From positions 330,379-394,378 of the forward strand of contig NMRA01000357.1 of the NCBI GenBank assembly GCA_002633005.1: DNA of 64,000 bases. Direction: 5' to 3'. A program made the position numbers and the translations under genes. The notes under the pieces are model-generated. The model made no database searches. It was not told the DNA's origin and worked only from the letters and a program-made list of their open reading frames with translations. The DNA is from Phoronis australis. Lineage: Eukaryota; Phoronida; Phoronidae. The first letter of the stretch is position 1, and the number at the start of each line of letters is the position of its first letter. Of this stretch, positions 22,711 through 34,900 are shown in pieces.

Positions 22711-22865
22711 TCACTCGAAGACGAACCACTGACGTCGCTGCGTCGCTTCTCACCTGCCTCACAGGTTAACGCGACACATCTCGGCAGGGTGAAGTCGGCG
22801 ATGAGGATATTGACCGATTAAGACGGTAAAAAAGACTAATTAAATCGGGTGGCATTCTCCTTTAA

Positions 22866-24358
22866 CAGAACCATCCACGCAGTGGTTGTTGAGAACGCCT
22901 TCTACCAGACACTGACGAAGGCATCAGCAACAACGAGGACGCAACCCCCTCTGCCGACAGATGTGGTTTTCAAATGACACTTTTCGGTAATACCACTAGG
23001 TCGTAGCAGCAACTTAAATGTACCTCTGAGGTGATTGGTGAATGCGATAAAATTAATATTAAATATTATATTTTGCAGGTTCCTCACTATTTTTGGCCTA
23101 TCATACAGGTTGCGTGATGGTCGCCTGTGCAGTTGTCCTGAGTATACTGTAATCGTACAAGCGGATAAGACGGTGCTGAATGGATATATGGATATGCGAA
23201 AGTTTTAATATCGGACTGAGGATTAAGCAAACTGAGAGATGAATAGCGACGTGGCGTATGATAGCACCGTGATCTTCACACGTGTACATACACTATGTTA
23301 ATTTCACATAAATGTACACCAAATAAAGATGTACCTTCATATCAAACGCTGAATAATTGTTCATACATATCCATTCAACGTTCACCTATAATGACTGTAG
23401 ATACTATTGTAGGTGAACCACAGACGCAAGAGTTGCGTGAAGGAAAGTAAACAATGTGATCAGGTGCTTCGTCTGTAGTAGATTGTGAAATCTCGCGAAG
23501 TCTCGTGAGATCTTGCATTTTCGTGATGTTTCCGCGGCTACGGAACACCCCTTTCTCTCGGTGATGCTCATAATGTGGTAGCAGCCATGTGGGGTCTGTT
23601 TCATGAATATTGACTGATAAAAGTCTAATGGCAGAAATTTGGCCTTACACTCTACATAAGTATTCATGTAAAACAATTAAATCTCGATTTAGCAAACGCG
23701 CAATCTCTGAGAATATACCCTAAACTGCTAGTTACAGAGGTATTTTTGCGAATTATCTCTAGACTGCGTTGCACTCAAAATTACATTTTTCAGTAATTGT
23801 GAATTGGGATCGTAAGACCAAATTTCTGTCTTGAGCCTTAAGTAATTTTATGAAACAGGTCAGTGACCGCAGATGATTTTACCTTTATATCATTTACAAG
23901 TACAACATGTTATCAAAGTCCTAATTTGGTCAAGCTGAAAACACAAACTTCAAATCGCCTTAAATCCAAATCAATAGAGTCGGAAAATCCTGCCGTCGAA
24001 CGAATCGTTGAAAGCTGTCCCAAGTCTTGAAGGCGTGTAAATAAATTATAAACGCTAACTTCAGAAGCAAACCAAAAAGAGTCCACTCTACCACATAAAC
24101 GATGATTTTCAATGATGTAGAACGGCTCAAGTTATTGCCATTTTGATGCTCGCTCCTCTAGAAGGTTACTACACTGCTCACTGCTCTCCATAAGTCCATT
24201 AATTGTTCCAACCACATATCGATTGTTTATAATACACGTACAGTGACACTCGAATGTTCCCTTCGTTTGTCTAACGGGGCAGAGAGTAACACATGTTCTA
24301 GGTACACTATATGTGATTGACACATTTCGAAACACATAACCCAAAAGTGGCCGGAGTC
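22866..24358. other. Intergenic, 3' side of the MFS gene
   Basis: No supported gene. Part of it (about 23640-23800) resembles 35000-35180 around the shared phrase TCTCTGAGAATATA, suggesting an old dispersed repeat. Confidence 0.4.
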
Positions 24359-25374
24359 TTATAGCTGCGTCATTTTAACGTCCACGTCCTCCTCGCGTTC
24401 CTTATGTTCGTTTAAGCCTACGGTGAAGTCTCTCTGTCCCTTCCTCCGTGCGATACAGCTCAGCACCAGGTAGATTAACGCCAGTGACACGGCGTAACCT
24501 ATCTCTAAATAAAACAACGAATAAGGCGCGACGTTATCGAAGAGATACCCTCCAAGGTATTGGTAAATGAGCCCACCAACCCCAGTGCCAATCATGAGTA
24601 CACACACCGCCATACTAGTCATGTCCATGTAAAGATTTGCCCAAGACATACCAGAAGGGAACACCGGGGCTATAAAGAAGCCAAACGCACACGTGAAAAT
24701 CCACAGTACCAATTTTTGACGATAGCCGGCAAAACTGAGTACGAGTGCAGAAGCCAGAGCTCCTACTATTTCAATAATCAACATGTAACCAGGAGCGATC
24801 AAAAAAGAAACGAGCATACCAGCGAATCGTCCTCCTGTGAAAAATGCCCAGAAAAATGTATTCAACGTCGCCGCTTCGTCGCGGGTGAAAAACTCTCCGT
24901 TATCGAACTGTGTCCTGTTGTCGACTACGTAAGAAAATAGGAACTTCCCGTAAGCTCTTTCTCCACCGGCAACATGGATGTAAAATAGGAACAAGAAAAT
25001 CAACATCAAGATGCCGAACAACAAATCTCCTTGCGCGCATTTGGCAGGATTCAATACAGCAAAGAACCGCTCTTTGCTTTCATGCAATTTAAAACCTTTC
25101 GGGGGTCCAACACAATAAAATGCCAGCATCACCAAAGCGATTGCGAAGACAATTACAGCTATGATCAAGTACGCTACGTTTATCCTCGTTTCGGAAAGAC
25201 CACCGGATGCGGAAGTGGCGTTCAAGGCGTCTCCAGTATCATTAAGTTCCTTCGCCAAGAATGGCCGTGCAAGTTGCGGCGCAAGTATGGCGCCAAATCC
25301 AAAGCCAAAATGAAGAGACTGCATTGGTGCTGCTGACTTATCTCCCCACAGCTTCATACACATGGCGTTTCCAC
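24359..25374 (-). CDS. MFS transporter exon 3
   Basis: This last coding exon of 1,016 bases ends in TAA at 24359-24361. The open frame extends upstream past 25374, but the acceptor TTTCATTTCCAG just before GTGGAAACGCC marks the true exon start. It contains most helices and two loops with sequons (NDTG, NRTQ). Confidence 0.9.
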
Positions 25375-28300
25375 CTGGAAATGAAATAATTGCACACTGG
25401 TATGAATCGCCATTGGCGCGAAGGCGCTCTATGTAAGTCATCTCGACATTGTGGCGGTAATTAATTTGTTGGTCAATCAGCAGCAGGTCGCAAGATTGAA
25501 GCATGATATGCCAAGAAAGTACCCACGCGCTGATGTCACAAACTGCTTCCAGGTGCAATTTTAGACACTAACTTTATATTTATGAAAATCTGTAATTTTG
25601 ACGTCATACCAGATAACGTCGTAATAAGTAAATTAGCAATCTTTAAGAAGCTGTACCGTCGTGGACTCGGCAAATTCCATCTATCTTTTTTGTTACATTA
25701 TCTGATTTATTGGTTTGGTTGTAACCAATGTAGTGTTCCTTTTGAAATACAACGGACTTGGTGGGAAACCCCACTTCATTTCACAGAGAGGAATTAAATC
25801 GCGTAGAGACTTTCCGCATTTAAACCTCTAGAGTAGAGTTCTATCCCAAATCATGAACCAAAGCAAAGTTCTACAAAAAGGTCGCTCCATGTGACTTTAA
25901 TTCTATTTCAATGTTATCGATGAGGCCTTTAAAAGAATGACACTGCCTGTGTATTTTTGGCGTGCTTTTAATTTTTGATAATGTATTATAATTTCTGTCG
26001 TAGTTGTCAGAATTTCCTTTCTGAAATGCCGTTTTAAATCTCGTTCGACACTTAAATCAAGATACCACACCAAGTACAGTACGTTGACCAATTACAAAAG
26101 TCAGATTGCTCATTCCTCCAATCATAGGAACCTAATCTCAAGTCTTTCAATAAGCAGGGGAGTCATCAAGCAGTTATTCGAGGCAACACTAGTGTACTTG
26201 TTACCTGCGTTGATAATAGCTTCCGCCAGGCCGTTGATAAAAAACATAGCCGACATCCCAGCTTGCACTACAAACCACGGGGTACACAGCGTGCACACGG
26301 CAGCCGCCATCATGGAAAGTGACATCAGAAGATCCACGTGACTTCTCAGCTTGTCGCACAAGAGTCCCCCTAGAGGTGCTCCAATTATTGCACCGATACT
26401 CTTAAAGATGAGTGACTGCGATATACCTTCAGTGGTCGTCTTAACCAGATCTCTTAGGTCTGGCAAGGTTGGGCCTGTGATCTCTAGGAACAGTCCCTTT
26501 AAAAAACATGCATGTGAGTGATCTACAAAATATTGATTAATGGAGTGACACCAAAATCATTAGCATTAATTGGGCATTTGCGGTACCGGTATTATAACTT
26601 GACGTGTCACTGACACGTTTAAAATGCATCTTGTAGCGAGTGGTTCAACGGAGTTGACTTACATATACATTTGGTCCTAGCTAACTGTACGACCCGGCAA
26701 GATCCCCACTAAGAAGAATGTGAAATTTGATTTCCAACTAATCTGCCATTAATTGGGTCACGTAACTGTACCTTTTGAAAAAATTAGCGAAAAAGAAAGA
26801 TACATACATGGCAAAACAACAGTATCAAAATGACTAACTGTCGTCTGATGTAAATATACGAAGTGAAATCTCAAAGACGTTAAACGGTAAAAACTGACTA
26901 GATTTACCCCAGCTAGATGGGGAGTTGATTTGCATATCACATCATAAATGGCCTTCTCTGCGACATATACTGTAAGTCTAGGTATCGACAAGACTGTTTC
27001 ACCCAATGTGGCAATTTCAGCCACAAACTTGTGCCACGTCATTCATGTCCAAGCATTTTATCCCTGCATTCATGTCTCTGGTTTTCATCACCGTTTTGCT
27101 CTTTCCTAACAACACTTACAATCATGTAGTTCTACAAGACTTTTGAGTGAAAGTCATCCAAGTCATTAAATTCTAGTTTATATTATTGTTAAACATTCTA
27201 AAGAGATACAAAGACACTTATCTCACTTTGGTCTGATAACATACATGAAAAACGACTCGTAGATCACACAGATTTCAAATCAATTGCCCCAAAATAGAGC
27301 TCTACGTGTATGACCCTTGTCAACTCTCCAACGAGGAACAAGTCTGAATTAGTTTTACAAAGACCAGCGTGACTAGCGCTTCTGTGAGTTAATCGACTAC
27401 TGAGGAGAAACCCTGGCAATCTCGAACCATTGAATTGTGTTTGTGACATAGCGAGCAAGACAATTTGCTTATCCCGAAAATGTCCTAATTTCGCCGTATC
27501 ACGTGACCAAACGATTTTGGGCGTATTCACTAATGCATGGTGCACCACTGAAAAAAGTGGGATTAAATTCCCCCAGCCTCTCTGTGGTGCACCGCCTATA
27601 AGACATGGGTAGCGCAGCACATAAAAAGTTGGGCTATAGCCCCCCCCCCCCAGCACCCTATGGTGCGCCGCCCATGTTGCATTCTTGTAAAACGACAAAT
27701 AAACGTTAACTTAGTTACAAGCAACTCATAATTGTTGTAACAAAAACATTTTTGTCGTTTTATTAAGCAAAAGCGCACCATAAAATGAAGTTCAGAATTT
27801 AGCCAATACATTAAAGGCGAAGACAACCTTTTTCATGTCATTTTTAGCAAAAAATAAGGTTCGTTGATTATCCCAGACATATTTTTCACTTATTTACAGC
27901 TTTTTGGAATTTAATTAATTACTCGTCTTCTTCTCAGGAAGTGACGTTTCGGGAGGCAAGAATTTCGCGCCAATTTCTTTTCATGTAGTCTGACTGTGAG
28001 AGCAGTCAAGTCAGTCAATGTTCTACCTCAGTTGTGATAAGTTCGGTCGTCGTTTGCTTTTGCTTACGAGTCAGTCAACATGCCACGCTGTTGCTGCGTA
28101 CTAGGGTGTACTCATTATCGTCTCACGTACAGAGGCAGAGTTGTCCCACTTGCCCGAGTGTCCCGCGACACACTCCCACGGGAGGGTGATCAGCGAACCC
28201 AAACTGCTTACATCCCGCCGTGCGACTCCCTCACCACACATCTGGCACCTTCAAAATAGCTCCAATACAAGTCCACAATAAACTTATCAAACTTAGGCTC

Positions 28301-29668
28301 ACCGATCTGTTCATTGGATGACGAACTGTCCTCTTCACTGGGTGTCGAACTCGGCCGGTATTCACTCCCACTACTCAACATCGCTGCAGGGCTGCTTACA
28401 GGCTCTGGGCTAGGGACAACAGCACAGGGCGAATCACTGCTAGTTCCCGGAATTGCACGCAATGGGGTACGTTCGGAGGGACGGGTGACAGCTAGATGAA
28501 GTGCCTCCAGTCACTGTTTATAGTGGCCACAGCTCGCGAGGCTTAGGCTTCAAAAACGCACTTCTCGGGGTTGGCGACGGAGCACTGCCGGGAATCTTCA
28601 GGCGTTGTTTCGCAGGGACCTTCATCAATTCAGCGTACATATCTCTGTCGTAATCTGACGGCATAAAATGCTTGCCGCACACTCGATAACCCTCCACTGC
28701 TTCGTACGTTGTGTGCGGGTAGCGCTGCGTTCTTCACATGAACGAGCTACATGTAGCCAAGTACGGCGAAGTGTGTCATCCTTCGCAAGCGACGCAAGGT
28801 ACCCAAAGCGCGTGTGAGACGATAATGAGTACATCCCGGCTCGCAGCAACAGCGTGGCATGTTGACTGACTTGTGAACAAAAGCAAACGACGACCGAACT
28901 TATCACAACCGAGGTAGAACAGTGACTGACTCGATAGGTCTCACAGTCAGACTATAATGAAAAGAAATTGGCGCGAAACTCTTGCCTCCCAAAACGTCAC
29001 TTCCGGAGTAGAGGATGAGAAATTAATGAAATTACGAAAAGCTGTAATTAAGTGGAAAATGTGCCTGGGATAATCAACGAACCTTATTTTTGCTAAAAGT
29101 GACATGAAAAAAGGTTGCCTTCGCCTTTAAGCAATCGCTTCCGACCATGCTGTAGACTGGAACCTTTGGTAGTAACTTTCAATAAACCTGAGCCAATTAT
29201 CACAATCACTAGTCTTGATGTGAGTCTTCGCTATAGACTTGCTAATAAGACGTCATTTGGACCCAGTAAAATAAAAATGAAAATGCCAAATTTATAAGCA
29301 TTAAAAACAATTTGAGCACATTTTACGTTCCGCTTTTACTTTCTAAGCACTTTTAGGTATCATTTCTCAGGGCTATGGATCTGCAAAAAATCAAATTTGC
29401 TTCCGAGATTACCTGAATGGGAAAACTATGAACCTGTGAAATGTTTGGGAGCGTTGCGGGCCAGATCGCGTCATCATAATAACACCAGGCACACCATAGT
29501 AAACATCTTGATAGACTTCCAATATCAACTTACTATACTGATCCAGACCAAAATCAACCCAGCTTGCTTTATAAGTCGGTATCTGAAAAAGGTCGACTCT
29601 TCGGTAGACGGAGCGGTCAGAGGTGCTTGTGAGCCGGACGTTGAAATTTGCTCGCCTTTGTCCGTCAT
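24359..29668 (-). CDS. MFS transporter, NaGLT1/MFSD4-like
   Basis: Three coding exons on the minus strand (29668-29534, 26496-26205, 25374-24359) join in frame to 480 codons plus stop, the usual size for sodium-dependent glucose transporter 1 and MFSD4 proteins. Joined exons 1 and 2 read LVWISI then GLFLEITGPTLPDL, forming helix 1. Exon 2 has the MFS motif-A region GAPLGGLLCDKL. Exon 3 starts at GGNAMCMKLWGD and carries the remaining membrane segments, including AYGKFLFSYVV and GGLIYQYLGGYLFD. The C-terminus is charged and cytoplasmic. The protein probably moves a sugar or similar small solute across the plasma membrane; the substrate is not readable from sequence. All borders are GT-AG. Intron 1 holds a Kolobok-like element. 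Confidence 0.88.
26205..26496 (-). CDS. MFS transporter exon 2
   Basis: A 292-base exon begins GLFLEITGPTLPDLRDLV and ends EAIINAG, with a phase 1 donor (GTAACA). It covers helices 2-4. The acceptor is TTTTTTAAAG. Confidence 0.9.
26729..26800. repeat. Dispersed intronic repeat
   Basis: The phrase starting GATTTCCAACTAATCTGCC recurs with small changes at 30632-30700 and, more weakly, at about 36850-36920. It is a non-coding, low-copy family of unknown class. Confidence 0.4.
27815..29126. mobile_element. Kolobok-like fold-back element (copy B)
   Basis: It is flanked by TTAA on both sides (27811-27814, 29127-29130), with termini AGGCGAAG-CAACC. The outer 310 bp or so at each end are near-perfect inverted copies: 27815-28128 mirrors 28812-29126. 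Both ends therefore start a THAP ORF (MPRCCCVLGC on plus, a damaged one on minus). The middle keeps minus-strand remnants of the THAP linker. It has no P2X7-like half. It lies in intron 1 of the MFS gene. Confidence 0.8.
28208..28906 (-). pseudogene. Broken THAP gene of copy B
   Basis: Minus-strand pieces (28906-28625 and 28462-28208) match the THAP protein of copy D: the start region, then the Ser/Glu-rich linker ending EQIGEPKFDKFIVDL. Frameshifts and deletions separate them. No catalytic transposase region is present. Confidence 0.6.
29534..29668 (-). CDS. MFS transporter exon 1 (N-terminus)
   Basis: The ATG (29668-29666) opens 45 codons, MTDKGEQISTSGSQ through IKQAGLILVWISI, ending at donor GTAAGT in phase 0. 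Joining to exon 2 is in frame and rebuilds a plausible first helix. An acceptor (TTTTTCAG, AG at 29678-29679) lies nine bases before the ATG, so a separate 5' untranslated exon lies further upstream on the minus strand. Confidence 0.85.
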
Positions 29669-29679
29669 GATGGCAACCT

Positions 29680-32600
29680 GAAAAAGTCACGAAGTACAAA
29701 GCATATACGTAATATCACCGTGCAAATTAAGTTTGCAGCATTGGAACAGGATGAATAAATAGATTTGCCCCATGAAATTCAGTTGAACTGGTTAGTTTTC
29801 GTTTTCTACACACCACGCGATTCCCAGTGTTTGCTAGGCAGGCAGCTTTTGTGAAAAAAGTTTCAGCCGGAGAATATTCACATGAATAGACAATTCAATA
29901 ACGTACAAATTTCACATCATCGCAAACATATCAGGTACAAATTTGGTAATAATTTTAGTCACCATGGCGACTGTGTGGTTAAAGCTAATTCCTTGTTCAG
30001 ACACACAATGCAAATAACATATAGTTGTCTTTACAACAGAAGTGAATTAAGAAGCCAAGAGAAAATATAACAAAAATATTTACAAATTTTACTGATCCCT
30101 ATTTCCATGTGTATAGCCGCGTGTACTATCTTATGTCAATGTTTAGATACCGAAGACACTTCGTATCTTTTATCTTTCTCTCATTAAGTTTGCTTCGTGT
30201 CTACACTCAACGAAATCGGTACGTGAAGAAAACCTACGTCTAGTTTTAGGCAAGGAACTCAAAGCTATAAAATTGCAGTGGATCGTTAGGGCTTACAGTA
30301 CGTGCAGAATATGTGATTTTAGTTTCTTCGACCCACACGTGACCAGCGTAACTGATTGCACCTCTGTATACACCTTAACGTGAAACGTCTGTGCTGTGCA
30401 TAGGAACGCAACCCGACGCAACTTATTTTCCTAATCAAACGCCAATCCACCAAGTGTAGTACAACAACCCAATTCCGTATGAAATTTCCTGTTGCATTCG
30501 GAGATTCTTATTTAAGGTTATGTGGGACCATATCGACAAGCCTGCGGATTCAGCCAAATGTCTACAAAGGTGTTGATTTTACTGTAGCTCGGTAAATGTA
30601 CACATTTTCCGAAAGCAGGTCTGCAAACTTTGATTTCCGACCAATGTGCCACTGAATGGGTTACGAGACCAAGTATTTTAGTAAAGGTGAAATGTAAAAA
30701 ATACTGATACAGTAACTTTCATTTTCGTTTTTTTTTTTTCCTAAAATTCAAGACAGATCTATTCTCGATTGCCCCTCGTGCTAATGTAGAACATTTTAAA
30801 AACAAGCCCCACCATCTTCTTGAGGGTCAGTGCATAAAGCATCGTTTGTGAAAGTGTCATGAGATTCCAATCAGCCATTTCTATGGTATGATGCTCTGAA
30901 GTTAGCCAAATGTGGACAATCTTGTAAGGTCTTACACCGTGGTCTTAAATTTTAATTGTATTGGGTTAATCTTCAATATCATTTTAGCACAATGCCGTTT
31001 TGAAGACGAGAGAACGTAGCAGTAGCTGGTTAGCCCTCAACACTGATACCACTAACTTTCCTGCAGAAAGCTTACATATACTTTTCAAATGAACGTCACA
31101 AATTAAATATAATGTATTTATACCAGAATAACATAAAATAACATAAGGTGATAAGATTTCAATTCCGACAAACAAACGCTAAGATAACCTATTTGCCAAA
31201 AATCTGCGTTCACTAAGAGTTTACGTCAGCAGTAGGCTCGCTGATCTTGGCAACATTTAGTTCATTGATTCAAGATTATAAAAGTGTTACTTACTCAAAT
31301 CCAGGCCGCTTGCAATGCTTCTGACCTTGAAGTCTTACAAGACATTAGTGTAAACAATGCACTGTTTACTGAAATTTATTACTACTAACTTTCTGAACTA
31401 TGAGTCGGACCTTATCTATTGTTATCTCATTGACAAACTGGTGGACTCAGATTAACTCACACATTAGATATACATGTAGGCAGAAATAAACCGTGAGATA
31501 ATGTTCTGTCAAGAACACCGAATATTTCATTACGGAGTGTTCCCGTTGCTCCCAACCTGTTCGATTCTATAACCCAACAACAAGTTGGGAAGTTTACCCC
31601 TGAAGCCAATATCTTACACCACAGATTAACTCCAATCTGGCATTCATGGTTGGAGGGTTCGATAATTGCACTAATCTTCAATAAGATCGTATCTAGCCTG
31701 ACTGGGTTGTGCTGTTAAAAATGAAAGTTAAGTTATAACACATTTGAATATAAACCAATAGGATTTCTGAAATCGTCGTCAACTGGTGATCATGTTTAGT
31801 TTTTGAATCGCCAAAATCGCCCAAATGCAATCGAAGTTACGACAATCTATTCTTTCTTCGGTTTGACGGTGTTTTCACGTAGTTTGTATTAAGCCTGGTA
31901 GATAATTGGCCTGCCTGTTGTAATAACAGGCAAAAGACTATGCTTGGCAGCTAACAAAGAAGCTAGATGATATCACACGCTCAGAACCCCCTACGTCTGG
32001 TAAAGTCACTGAACGGGATAACGCTGTCATGTATTTCAATTTATAAGAAAGGATCTGCATTCTCATGAGCATCGACGAAACCAGGGGGCGCAACGGTGTC
32101 AAGTCTTCTTTACAATGAGCTCCTCGCTCATTGCACAAAAGTCATTCCCTTTCTAAAATAATTTCAAATTTTTGTTTTCCCCTGGTAATTGCCCTCGTGT
32201 TGCAGTCATTTCACATTCTTGTTGCACTCATTTCTGCACATACTCCTCCTGCAGTGGCCAACAATTTTGTATTTGTCCTCTACTTGTAAAATAAAGCTGT
32301 ATACGCCGGTGGCATGCCCAATGTACTTTGTACAAAAGCCAATGAATTTCAAACACACACGTCACAGTGGCCATCGCAGGCCCGTCGTGGTCAGGCTTGC
32401 TACCTGCCGACGTATAAGTTTCCTTTTTTAAGTCAAAAGGAGACGTAGACGGTTAACCCTTCAGCATTTATTCGGATTCCCACTGTCCACGGATTACTCT
32501 TCACCTGACAGACGCAGTGTTTCTTTGACTAACTGAGATCGCTAACCATGCTTGAAGTACAAATGTTTACACTGTAGTCATTGTCAGATTTATCAAAACT

Positions 32601-34690
32601 GCCTTCAATGACTAAAACGCTTTAAAGTTTGGCTCAAAATTTTACTTAGTCATACTAGAAATGTCTTCAGGGCTTTAAAATACAAAGTTCATTCTGGTTT
32701 GTTTTCGGAACGTGCAAGTTTAATGTTAGTCTTATTTGTAAATGAGCTCCATAGATGACGTCATAAAGTGTGGACGTGTTTAAGGATGGTTGCTTATATT
32801 TCAGTTACAGCAATGAACACGAAAAGTCGCACTGTGATAATTATTCATTTGGCTACATGTGCATGTATATGCTATTCCAATGTGATTGAGGTGCAGATGT
32901 TTTGTTATGAAATACCGTGTGTATTTGTACACTGCATTAGTTAATGCATATAGATGTACACGTACAATGTAATTTGTTCATCATAAGTATAACTTTTACT
33001 GTCGATCATCATCCTCTTCGACAATGTGAAAAACATAAACACGCTTTACGGTGAAAAACAAGTTTATTTGGAAGAGAAAAAGGAATTCAGCTGCTATGAA
33101 TTCCGATATGATTAAATGTATTTTTGCAAAGTAGGTGACAGCTGGAAATCGTTGATTTGAGCGTGATACTCTCGAGACTGGAGTTACACCAATCACGACA
33201 CGATATCTGCTGACAACCCTACAGAGTTGCAACTTTTCTTTTCATTCTAAGCCCTGTTTAACTGCAAGTTAGAAAAAAATCCACGAGATCGGTGATTTTA
33301 AATGATGTTAATAGACAAAAGAAACAAAAATCCTGGCATGCTATAGTTCACCATGAAGATTAATAAGATAGGCTTTCATTTGTTGATCGTCTGCTCTGGG
33401 TCGACGGATGTTTACGGTGTTATCTGTTGATTTTCACCAGAGAGCCTACTTGACCTGAGCCAGTGTTACCAGAAGAGCATCCTGCCACGCCCGGCTGAAG
33501 CAGCGACAACAGTGACCCTTTCTTGACTGAGATTTACCTCCTCAGTAGGACAAGTCCGTGAATCAGGAGTGCGGTTCGCTGATGCAAGTGATAAGTTTGC
33601 TTTGCAGCAAAAAACTTCCCTTTTGGACTAGAAACAATGACTTAAAACTCACAATTGAGGAAATATATCCAATAATTCAACATCGTAGCCAAATATTCCA
33701 GTGGCGACCATGTTTCTAGGATACACTAGTAAAGTCACCTCCTCTCGCGTGATTTGTGTGCTACCGCTTGGTCTCATTTATCTCGCAAAAAATTATAAGA
33801 CGGAAAGGTAAACAGTTTTAAGGCAAAACGCAATTCACGGTTGTTACCAAAAGTGTGACGCCATGTTTCCCAATAATAAAATGGGTTTTAATTATGCAGG
33901 TTTATGGTAAAACGGGAGATGGTTTGACATCTGCGGCGACATTGAACGGGTATTTACCACGTTCACGTCAACATGTACTAGGTTTATATAGGAGGTGAAA
34001 ACGTTTTTGTGGCTAAACTCCTGCGAGCATTTATATCACTGGCGTTTTTGTGTTAGTTAAAGTGATAGGAAAATCTTCATCGCTTTGGCAAGCATGTGAA
34101 CGGAATATTAGAATTGACCAATAGGGAAGTCGACATTTTGCTTCAACTAAAAGCGCAGAAACGTGCCGTCGACTGCACCATTGGCAGGTGTCACCCAAGC
34201 GTAAATCTCGTGTGATTGAAAAGGTAACAATGTGTACAACTGACTAGACGGACGGTGCAAGCCATAAAAAGTATGCGTACCTTCTGGTGTAACCAGAACT
34301 GGAAATTCGCAAAGCTGGGAAATAGACCGCTGACCTTGTAGGGTCATTCCCTTAGGAAGAACCACTCAAGACACGAGATACTTGTTTAGGCAATGACAAA
34401 AACACTTGACACTTTCGTCAGAACAAGTCTGCTAAGTGCCCGTCTTCATTCGGCTGCTCATAGCTGCAGTCGAGGTCATAATTTGAACTTGTTGTGCTGA
34501 CCGTGTGCTCTTACAGTATGTTCAAACGTTGGTTACTTCTGCACAGTATGCGTTAGACCCCGTCTACAGGGCGTGTCACAGCCAGCCGATCCTCTTCCGG
34601 GATAAAAGTGCATCTACTTGATTTGACGCTATTGACCATTACGTCAAGTCCAATGGTGACACTTGAACCACTAGAAACAATTACTGCATT
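29680..34690. other. Intergenic between divergent genes
   Basis: This 5-kb stretch separates the MFS gene (leftward) from the lipocalin gene (rightward). It should hold the MFS 5' exon and promoter, which I could not locate. No other gene is supported. A dispersed repeat is at 30632-30700. Confidence 0.45.
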
Positions 34691-34697
34691 TTGCGTG

Positions 34698-34705
34698 TAT
34701 AAAAG
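34698..34705 (+). promoter_or_regulatory. TATA box of lipocalin-chimera gene 1
   Basis: TATAAAAG lies 77 bases before the ATG at 34775. Transcription would start about 30 bases downstream, leaving a 5' leader of about 45 bases. The paralogue has the same layout. Confidence 0.75.
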
Positions 34706-34774
34706 CGAAAGACGGTTTAGTTTACCTTCATCAATTCTTTCACGGAGCACGATTAGCAATCAGAATAGCCCACC

Positions 34775-34900
34775 ATGGAGCTAAACTTGGTCGCATTAGT
34801 GGTGCTCGTTATATCACTTGACTTGGTCATAGCTAAGCCAGTACAAGAATCCTGCTCTTTCGACCAGGCTGGAGTCTTTGTAGCTGTCGACCCTCTAAAG
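34775..34900 (+). CDS. Gene 1 exon 1: signal peptide
   Basis: The ATG sits in a strong context (CACCATGG). A hydrophobic stretch of about 15 residues ends LVIA before KPVQESC, the likely cleavage site. The cysteine here and the one in KLCLKDP (exon 4) are both kept in the paralogue and may form the barrel-closing disulfide. The donor is GTAAGA, phase 0. Confidence 0.9.

Larger units (their letters stand above)
21136..22861. mobile_element. Kolobok-like element, diverged family (copy C)
   Basis: The ends read AGGAGAATGCCACCC at 21136 and its complement ending at 22861. The right flank is TTAA (22862-22865) and the left flank TTCA (21132-21135), a TTAA-type target duplication with one change. 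Its terminal sequence resembles the AGGCGAAGGCAACC ends of copies B and D. It carries a P2X7-like remnant on the plus strand (22358-22441) and a THAP ORF on the minus strand (22405-22710), the same convergent arrangement as copy D. Internal deletion has removed most of the two genes. Confidence 0.7.
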
